IMG/VR virus record: IMGVR_UViG_3300027659_000166
Coordinates: 1-28,171 of that record
Reading direction: 5' to 3' (one strand)
Source of the DNA: a virus
DNA length: 28,171 nucleotides
Shown here: in pieces, positions 23,083 to 28,171 of the stretch
How positions within the stretch are numbered: the first letter of the stretch is position 1
How the letters are laid out: every line of letters starts with the position of its first letter
Notes under the pieces: generated by a model
What the model was told of the DNA's origin: nothing
What the model saw: the letters and a program-made list of their open reading frames with translations, nothing else
Databases searched by the model: none
Made by a program: the position numbers and the translations under genes

Positions 23083-24375
23083 ATGATTAAGACTATTGTA
23101 GCAAAGAATAAAATTGATTGCGCCCACCTCCTAGGTCAATTCCTAGATACATCCCATTATGATGTTTTAATTGAAGAAGATACTGACTGTTACATAGGAA
23201 GCGAAAGCGAAGAAAATATTGCTTTCAAATTTCGCAAGAATTTCTTTAGCAAAGAGCAACAAGATCAAGCCTATGCAGGTTTGCGTGATGCTGCTGTTGC
23301 ATCTCAGAATCGTGGACTTGCTGCTGGACCGAAAGGCGAAAAATGCGGCAATCGTGAATGGGTGACTGAGTATCAACTGCGTGTGTTAGATTTCTTTAAG
23401 AAACAATCTGAATATACAACTATTGAAATCGACGTTGCTGAAGAAGTTGCTAAACTCAAAGAACTCTATGGCGATGTAGATTCTAGTCGAGGTCTTGTTT
23501 GGTTGACGCAACAAACCAAAGAACACAACTTTAATTTTGAATCTTGGTTGAAAACATCAGTTAAGATAACTGTTGCCAAACGAAAAGAAGAAGTAAAGGC
23601 AATTGAAGAAACATTCATCTCGGATACAACTTATGCTAATGTTGTAATGTCAGGAATTGCTGGATGGTTTGATCGATATCCGCGCATTCCTTATGGTCGT
23701 GCTACATCATATACACAACACCATTATGATAAGTTTAAAATGTCGTTTCCATTTTTGCAAACATTAGATCGTGGATTCAAAGAATTATTGCCATGGCGCT
23801 GGAGCAATCAAAGGGCTGCGGCTGATAAGATTGATCCAGCATTTCTTGTTCCTGAAACTGTGTTTACTACAATTACAGTAAACAAAACATTTAGAACTGC
23901 CGCGCATTATGATGCTGGAGACTTTACTGATGGACTCTCTAATCTCTTGGTTCTTTCCAATAATGGCAACTATTCTGGCGGCTATTTGGTTCTACCTGAA
24001 GTCAGAATAGCAATCAATGTGCGTCCAGGAGATTTGCTCCTAGTTAATAATCATGAATGCATGCACGGTAACACGCCTATTGAAATCAATGATGAGGTTG
24101 CTGAGCGCATTAGCCTAGTGTGTTATCTGCGTGAAAAAATGCTTGAACTTGGAAGCAAAGAATATGAAGATCATCGATTTAATTATGTTGAGCAGCGTAG
24201 AAAAAACAAAGAACATCCACTGCAACGCAAACTCTGGAACGGAATCAGTCCAGGAATGTGGGAAGAGCAAGAATGGTATGATTATTTGGAAAACAATAGC
24301 AGTAGAGAAATGGTTGCCAAATATCACCCAGAAGCGTATAATAAAGAATCAACACTAGAAGATTTATTCGGATAA
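23083..24375 (+). CDS. TET/JBP-family DNA-base dioxygenase
   Basis: A 2OG-Fe(II) oxygenase of the TET/JBP family, which hydroxylates the 5-methyl group of thymine (JBP) or 5-methylcytosine (TET) in DNA. Metal ligands are H275 and D277 in AHYDAGDF and H328 in HECMHGNTPI. The 2OG-binding arginine is R342 in ERISLVCYLREKM. Family-typical stretches are TTITVNKTFRTAAHYDAGDF, GGYLVLPEVRIAINVRPGDLLL and, near the N-terminus, ASQNRGLAAGP. The protein has 430 residues. A TTG at 23071 extends the frame, but GGAGG before the ATG at 23083 decides the start. The C-terminus is STLEDLFG, almost the same as that of the next gene. No cytosine methyltransferase is visible in this window, so thymine or a methylated base made elsewhere could be the substrate. 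Confidence 0.85.
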   Translation: MIKTIVAKNKIDCAHLLGQFLDTSHYDVLIEEDTDCYIGSESEENIAFKFRKNFFSKEQQDQAYAGLRDAAVASQNRGLAAGPKGEKCGNREWVTEYQLRVLDFFKKQSEYTTIEIDVAEEVAKLKELYGDVDSSRGLVWLTQQTKEHNFNFESWLKTSVKITVAKRKEEVKAIEETFISDTTYANVVMSGIAGWFDRYPRIPYGRATSYTQHHYDKFKMSFPFLQTLDRGFKELLPWRWSNQRAAADKIDPAFLVPETVFTTITVNKTFRTAAHYDAGDFTDGLSNLLVLSNNGNYSGGYLVLPEVRIAINVRPGDLLLVNNHECMHGNTPIEINDEVAERISLVCYLREKMLELGSKEYEDHRFNYVEQRRKNKEHPLQRKLWNGISPGMWEEQEWYDYLENNSSREMVAKYHPEAYNKESTLEDLFG

Positions 24376-24378
24376 TAT

Positions 24379-25707
24379 ATGAAAATATTGACTGTTGTTC
24401 ATGATTTCAATAATTTTGGTGGCATCATTGCTCATACTGAACAATTAATTGCTGGATTCAAAGATCTTGGGCATGAAACTGGATTTGTCTTTCTTCGTTC
24501 CACTAAAACAGGTGGAAAGTTCTCTGAAGATTATGACAAGGAAGGTTATGAGATTGGTGTCGGAACTGGTGTTCCAGTGCATCAAGGTAAGGGGTGGCGA
24601 GGTGAATATTTGTCGTTCATCAACGATGATGATGTGAATAAATTTGTAAAACTCGCCAACTCTTATGATGTGATTATTTGGCAATCTATATTTGGATTCA
24701 AGTGCCAGGATTCAGAGGGAAAGCAATCATGGTTGAAGATGTTTACGGAAGTAAAGGCAAAACATGTGGTTGTGGTGCACGACGGTAATCTGCGCAAGAA
24801 CTATCCTTGGATCCATCAATTGCGAGCGCACATTTCTGCTCTTGCATGTGTTCATCCAAGCGCATTTAATCAGGCGGCATCAATGGAAATCCCTCGATTG
24901 CTGATTCTAAATCCGCAGGATATATCCAAAAAGCGAGGAACATCATTTGATGAAAAAACTGATACAATCTTCTCGCTTCAAACATTTAAACGTTGGAAAC
25001 GTGTTGATGACCTCGTAGCAGCAGTTCCATACATTTATGGTCAAGTTATTGTTGCTGGTGATGGTATTGAGCGTGCTTACATGGCATCAAAGGATAAGTG
25101 TAAGCCAGAATACTATTGCACACTTGAGCGTGATCCGAATGCTGAAGAAGATCGTTTGGGTCATCCAATCTGGATGAATGCTCTTACACGTGGAATGAAG
25201 TATATTGGATTTGTCACTGAGCAAAAGCGTGACGAGATTCTTAGCCATAGTAAATTCCTTCTCGATCCTTCTTGGTCAAAGACCTATGGCGAACACTTTA
25301 ATCGTGTTGTTATTGATGCAATGCTTATGGGCGTTGTTCCTATTGCTCGTAATCTAGGCGTTTCTGATAATGAGAAAGGTGAAGGTTTACTCAAGCCTGG
25401 TAAAAACTATTTGATGATTCCTTGGGACGCAACACCAAAGCAGTTCGGTGATTTGTGTAACAAGTTCTTATCAATGCAGCCATTTGATTATGGTAGAATT
25501 GTTGCTAACAACTGGGAATTCGTTAAGCAGTTTGATCGTAAAGAAATTGCTTCACAGTTTCTTTCTCTCGCATTTAGTCTATGCGAAGTTAAGGTTGGTA
25601 AATATGATCAAAGCCTCAATGATGCAGTTGATTCTGTTTGGAATGGTCATTTTAAATTTGACGCAAAACTGAACGCAACATCTACCCTAGATGATTTGTT
25701 TGGTTGA
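24379..25707 (+). CDS. GT-B fold glycosyltransferase (GT4-like)
   Basis: A 442-residue sugar-nucleotide-dependent glycosyltransferase. The N-terminal Rossmann domain begins KILTVVHDFNNFGGIIAHTEQ with the glycine-rich turn of GT4 enzymes. The C-terminal domain has KRWKRVDDLVAAVPYI, VIVAGDG, and the E-x7-E motif region (E305 to D313 in GEHFNRVVIDAMLMGVVP, with Asp in place of the second Glu). It starts three bases after the stop of the TET/JBP gene, so the two are co-transcribed. A sugar transfer onto hydroxymethylated DNA bases is the simplest reading of that pairing. Transfer onto a virion or host surface is the alternative. The C-terminal tail STLDDLFG repeats that of the hydroxylase. Confidence 0.85.
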   Translation: MKILTVVHDFNNFGGIIAHTEQLIAGFKDLGHETGFVFLRSTKTGGKFSEDYDKEGYEIGVGTGVPVHQGKGWRGEYLSFINDDDVNKFVKLANSYDVIIWQSIFGFKCQDSEGKQSWLKMFTEVKAKHVVVVHDGNLRKNYPWIHQLRAHISALACVHPSAFNQAASMEIPRLLILNPQDISKKRGTSFDEKTDTIFSLQTFKRWKRVDDLVAAVPYIYGQVIVAGDGIERAYMASKDKCKPEYYCTLERDPNAEEDRLGHPIWMNALTRGMKYIGFVTEQKRDEILSHSKFLLDPSWSKTYGEHFNRVVIDAMLMGVVPIARNLGVSDNEKGEGLLKPGKNYLMIPWDATPKQFGDLCNKFLSMQPFDYGRIVANNWEFVKQFDRKEIASQFLSLAFSLCEVKVGKYDQSLNDAVDSVWNGHFKFDAKLNATSTLDDLFG

Positions 25708-25749
25708 CTATATAATATGTTGGTTTGAATTTTATACTCTGGAGTTAAT

Positions 25750-26565
25750 ATGCAATTAGAAGTCAAAGTAGAAGAATTACGAAAGAATAAACTATTTGTT
25801 GCGACGCCTATGTATGGTGGTCATGCCCATGGCATGTATGTTAAGTCTTGTTTAGATTTACATACAGTTTGCGCGCAATATGGTATTGAAGTTCGCTTTT
25901 CATTCATTTTTAATGAATCATTAATCACTCGAGCACGCAATTATCTAGTTGATGAGTTCCTTCGCGCAGAAGGATTCACTCATTTACTGTTTATTGATGC
26001 TGATATTCACTTCGATCCTCGAGACGTCATCGCATTATTAGCGATGGATAAAGAAGTTATCGGTGGACCATATCCTAAGAAATCGATTAAGTGGGCTGCG
26101 ATTCGCGAAGCACTGAAACGAAATCCAGATATGGAAACTGGTGAGTTGGAAAAGGTTGCTGGTGATTTTGTGTTTAATCCTGCACCAGGAACTGAAAAGT
26201 TTTCTGTTGCCGAACCAATTGAAGTTCTTGAGATTGGCACTGGTTTCATGATGGTCAAGCGCGAAGTGTTTGACAAGTTTAAGGATGCTTATCCGCAACT
26301 TCGTTATAAGCCAGACCACGTTGGTCAAGCAAACTTTGATGGCTCGCGATATATCCACGCATACTTCGATACAGTTATCGACAGTAAGGCTAATGGTGGT
26401 CGAGGATCAGATCGTTACTTGTCTGAAGACTATATGTTCTGCCAATGGTGGCGTAACATCGGTGGTCAAATTTGGTTATGCCCATGGATGAGAACACATC
26501 ATATCGGCACTTATGCATTCACTGGTGATATGCCAGCAGTTGCAAATTACGTTGGCTCTCTCTAA
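25750..26565 (+). CDS. GT-A fold glycosyltransferase-like protein
   Basis: A 271-residue protein with the layout of a GT-A/GT2-type glycosyltransferase. It has LFVATPMYGGHAHGMYVKS at the N-terminus, ITRARNYLVDEFL around 59-71, and a DxD metal/sugar-nucleotide site in LLFIDADIHFDP (D83, D85). IGTGFMMVKREVF and a late acidic SEDYMFCQWW may complete the active site. It follows the GT-B gene by 42 bases with a good Shine-Dalgarno (CTGGAGTT). It lacks the DLFG tail. It might add a second sugar to the product of the first transferase or act on a different acceptor. The family is common in aquatic phage genomes, where the acceptor is usually unknown. Confidence 0.75.
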   Translation: MQLEVKVEELRKNKLFVATPMYGGHAHGMYVKSCLDLHTVCAQYGIEVRFSFIFNESLITRARNYLVDEFLRAEGFTHLLFIDADIHFDPRDVIALLAMDKEVIGGPYPKKSIKWAAIREALKRNPDMETGELEKVAGDFVFNPAPGTEKFSVAEPIEVLEIGTGFMMVKREVFDKFKDAYPQLRYKPDHVGQANFDGSRYIHAYFDTVIDSKANGGRGSDRYLSEDYMFCQWWRNIGGQIWLCPWMRTHHIGTYAFTGDMPAVANYVGSL

Positions 26566-26580
26566 TAAAGAGATTTTGTT

Positions 26581-27252
26581 ATGATCGTAGGTTTAGTTGG
26601 CTTTATTGGAGCAGGTAAAGGCACAGTTGCAGATCTCTTGGTTGATCGTCATGATTTTGTTAAAGAGAGTTTTGCGAATAGCGTCAAGGACGCCTGTGCC
26701 ACGATCTTTGGCTGGAATCGTTCCATGCTTGAGGGTGATACTCCAGGATCTAGAGCATGGCGTGAACAGCCAGATAAGTGGTGGTCAGAAAAATTCGGTC
26801 GCGAGTTTTCACCAAGATTGGCTCTCCAACTAATGGGCACAGAGGCAGGTCGTGATGTATTTCACCCTGACCTCTGGGTTCATACTACAATGCGTCGATG
26901 TGAGAATAACCCTTGGCATGATTATGTCATTGCTGATGTTCGTTTCCCAAACGAGATTAATGCAATTATAAAAGCAGGTGGCAAGATCATTCGTGTTCGT
27001 CGTGGTCCTGAACCAGAGTGGTATGATCTTGCTCGAGAAACTAATCAAGGCTATCACAAACAAGAATTATTCCGCAATGCTTATCCAGAAATCCACTACT
27101 CAGAGTGGGCGTGGATTGGTGCGCATTATGACATTGTGATGGATAATAATTGTTCGTTAGATGAATTAACAGTAAGGGTTGATAAGTTGGTTGATTCGTT
27201 ATATAATAATCATGTTGAAGCAAATGAGGTTGTTAATTATGAAACTTTCTGA
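26581..27252 (+). CDS. 1: Deoxynucleoside monophosphate kinase (T4 gp1-like)
   Basis: A 223-residue P-loop kinase of the T4 gene 1 family (241 in T4), which phosphorylates dNMPs, including 5-hydroxymethyl-dCMP in T4, to diphosphates for DNA synthesis. The P-loop GFIGAGKGT is at residues 7-15. Typical family stretches are SFANSVKDACATIFGW, ALQLMGTEAGRDVFHPDLWVHTTM and VIADVRFPNEINAIIKAGGKIIRV. It overlaps the clamp gene by 14 bases. Its place next to the clamp and the modification enzymes is suggestive, but the TET/JBP route acts on polymerised DNA, so a role with modified nucleotides is not needed. Confidence 0.92.
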   Translation: MIVGLVGFIGAGKGTVADLLVDRHDFVKESFANSVKDACATIFGWNRSMLEGDTPGSRAWREQPDKWWSEKFGREFSPRLALQLMGTEAGRDVFHPDLWVHTTMRRCENNPWHDYVIADVRFPNEINAIIKAGGKIIRVRRGPEPEWYDLARETNQGYHKQELFRNAYPEIHYSEWAWIGAHYDIVMDNNCSLDELTVRVDKLVDSLYNNHVEANEVVNYETF

Positions 27253-27910
27253 AGATACAGTGAATATCCTGAAAAATTATTCAGGCATTAATCAAAGTTT
27301 GCAATTTAAAGTTGGAAATACTCTTAAAACTATTTCTCCATTGCGAACTATTTTCGTTGAGGCTACTATAAGCGAATCGTTTCCACAAGAGTTTTCGATT
27401 TATGATCTGAATAAACTTTTAGCCAAAGTATCCTTATATAAAGATGCAGAACTGTCATTTGATTCTGATAAAGTAAATATCAGCGCAAACAAGAAGTCTG
27501 ACTACATCAAGTATTGCTCTTCAAAGGTTATTGTTGTCCCCCCAGAAAAGCCAATTTCTTTGGGAGAGCCTGATTGCTCATTTAGCCTTTCTCAAGAAGA
27601 TCTAGATTGGATGCGTAAGAGCGCAGGTATCTCTGGTTCTCCGAACTTCGTATTTGAAAGCGATGGTTCTACTATTCACTTTATTGCTACAGACGTGAAG
27701 GATGATGCTGCTGATCAGTCCAAAATTGAAATCGGCACAGTCCAAGATGGTAGTAAATTCCGCGTCGTCATGAAGGTAGAAAACTTCAAGTTACTTGAGG
27801 GATCGTATGATGTTGCGATTGCGAAAAAAGGTCTTGCTAGGTTTAAGCACAAGACTGTTGATATCACCTATTATATTGCGATTGAAGCAGCCAACTCTAC
27901 ATTTGAGTAA
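27239..27910 (+). CDS. 45: DNA polymerase sliding clamp (gp45-like)
   Basis: The trimeric clamp that tethers the polymerase and, in T4, also activates late transcription. The longest reading of the frame begins upstream at 27179, but MKLSEDTVNILKNYSGINQSL at 27239 is the natural gp45 N-terminus, with GAGG about ten bases upstream. The 223 residues compare with 228 in T4. Conserved parts include ATISESFPQEFSIYDLNKLLAKVS, QEDLDWMRKSAGI, and the C-terminal VDITYYIAIEAANSTFE. It overlaps the dNMP kinase gene by 14 bases. It sits in the same apparent operon as the TET/JBP hydroxylase and glycosyltransferase that carry DLFG tails, which may bind it. Confidence 0.96.
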   Translation: MKLSEDTVNILKNYSGINQSLQFKVGNTLKTISPLRTIFVEATISESFPQEFSIYDLNKLLAKVSLYKDAELSFDSDKVNISANKKSDYIKYCSSKVIVVPPEKPISLGEPDCSFSLSQEDLDWMRKSAGISGSPNFVFESDGSTIHFIATDVKDDAADQSKIEIGTVQDGSKFRVVMKVENFKLLEGSYDVAIAKKGLARFKHKTVDITYYIAIEAANSTFE

Positions 27911-27918
27911 AATGATCA

Positions 27919-28171
27919 ATGAATCATCAAGATGATTTATTCATTGTAGAAAAAACGCATAATTTAAATGACGCAGAACAAACGTTCATAGATCAAATTT
28001 TATCTGATAAAACTCCATATTATTGTATGGGGACAGTAGAAGGAACTGAAGAGTTTATCTTTGCGTTTTCTCATATACTTATGCATCGCAATAATAGCGA
28101 TACTCCAGAAACTGGAATTATTAATTCGCCATTTTATGAAGATGCCTTGAAATTATTTGACAGATTTTGCG
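27919..28171 (+). CDS. Unidentified protein start, possibly a 2OG oxygenase (3' truncated)
   Basis: An open frame runs from the ATG at 27919, eight bases after the clamp stop, to the window edge (84 codons). The sequence is MNHQDDLFIVEKTHNLNDAEQ and onward, ending in INSPFYEDALKLFDRFC. The late part, a short SPFYEDALKLFDRFC helix after HILMHRNN, resembles the region ahead of the metal site in some 2OG-Fe(II) oxygenases of cyanophages. No metal ligands fall within the visible part, so this is a weak suggestion only. An alternative ATG at 27912 is out of frame and stops after seven codons. Confidence 0.5.
   Translation, partial: MNHQDDLFIVEKTHNLNDAEQTFIDQILSDKTPYYCMGTVEGTEEFIFAFSHILMHRNNSDTPETGIINSPFYEDALKLFDRFC

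Noticed and set aside
25711-25716. TATAAT after the GT-B gene as a promoter for the GT-A gene
   Set aside because: No acceptable -35 hexamer is found at 15 to 19 bases and no extended -10 (TGn) is present.
26551-26580. Small inverted repeat TCTCT/AGAGA before the dNMP kinase as a terminator
   Set aside because: Only five pairs, few G/C pairs, and a weak T run; read-through into the kinase and clamp is more likely.
1-28171. CRISPR array, tRNA genes, insertion sequences or a diversity-generating retroelement
   Set aside because: No regularly spaced repeats, cloverleaf-type segments, transposase or reverse transcriptase reading frames were seen, and the spacers between genes are all under about 140 bases.

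Overview
The window is a piece of a T4-like tailed phage (myovirus) genome. All genes lie on the + strand, packed tightly with start/stop overlaps, and run in the order typical of marine and freshwater T4-type phages: 15-16-17-18-19-20-67-68-21-22-23, then uvsY-uvsW-55-47-46, then an accessory block, then the dNMP kinase (T4 gene 1) and the sliding clamp (T4 gene 45). The host cannot be read from the sequence. The AT-rich composition, short capsid protein, peptide deformylase, CobS/CobT pair and 2-oxoglutarate (2OG) oxygenases resemble phages of aquatic Proteobacteria, but that is inference. No gap between genes exceeds 300 bases, and I see no tRNA, CRISPR array or insertion sequence.

Layout. 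1-11240: virion genes, from the tail sheath stabiliser and terminase through sheath, tube, portal, prohead core, protease, scaffold and major capsid protein, closed by a strong hairpin terminator. Several of these genes carry a TATAAATA/CTAAATA element upstream, the kind of late promoter used with gp55, and gp55 itself is encoded at 14914-15453. 11275-11823: a second, tail-tube-like protein. 11954-18189: recombination, repair and late transcription genes (UvsY, UvsW, an Sm-like unknown, a prolyl-hydroxylase-like 2OG oxygenase, gp55, gp47/gp46), then a peptide deformylase. 18782-22947: a richer-GC block with a CobT-like metalloprotease/VWA protein, a CobS-like AAA+ ATPase and a small winged-helix protein. 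Each has its own strong sigma70-type promoter with 17-base spacing.

23031-28171: the most interesting part. A perfect-consensus sigma70 promoter (TTGACA-N17-TATAAT) drives a TET/JBP-family DNA-base hydroxylase. It is followed by a GT-B and a GT-A glycosyltransferase, the dNMP kinase, the clamp and the start of another gene, possibly a further 2OG oxygenase. This reads as a DNA hypermodification cassette: hydroxylate a 5-methyl pyrimidine in DNA, then glycosylate it. The hydroxylase and the first glycosyltransferase end in almost the same eight residues (STLEDLFG and STLDDLFG), encoded by different synonymous codons. I infer that this is a short docking tail, most likely for the clamp encoded in the same operon, which would tie base modification to the replication machinery.

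Several starts were moved from the longest open frame using ribosome-binding sites or promoter position: gp23 at 9863, uvsW at 12403, the CobS-like gene at a GTG at 21180, the winged-helix gene at 22651, the TET/JBP gene at 23083 and the clamp at 27239. The gp68-like start is unresolved.
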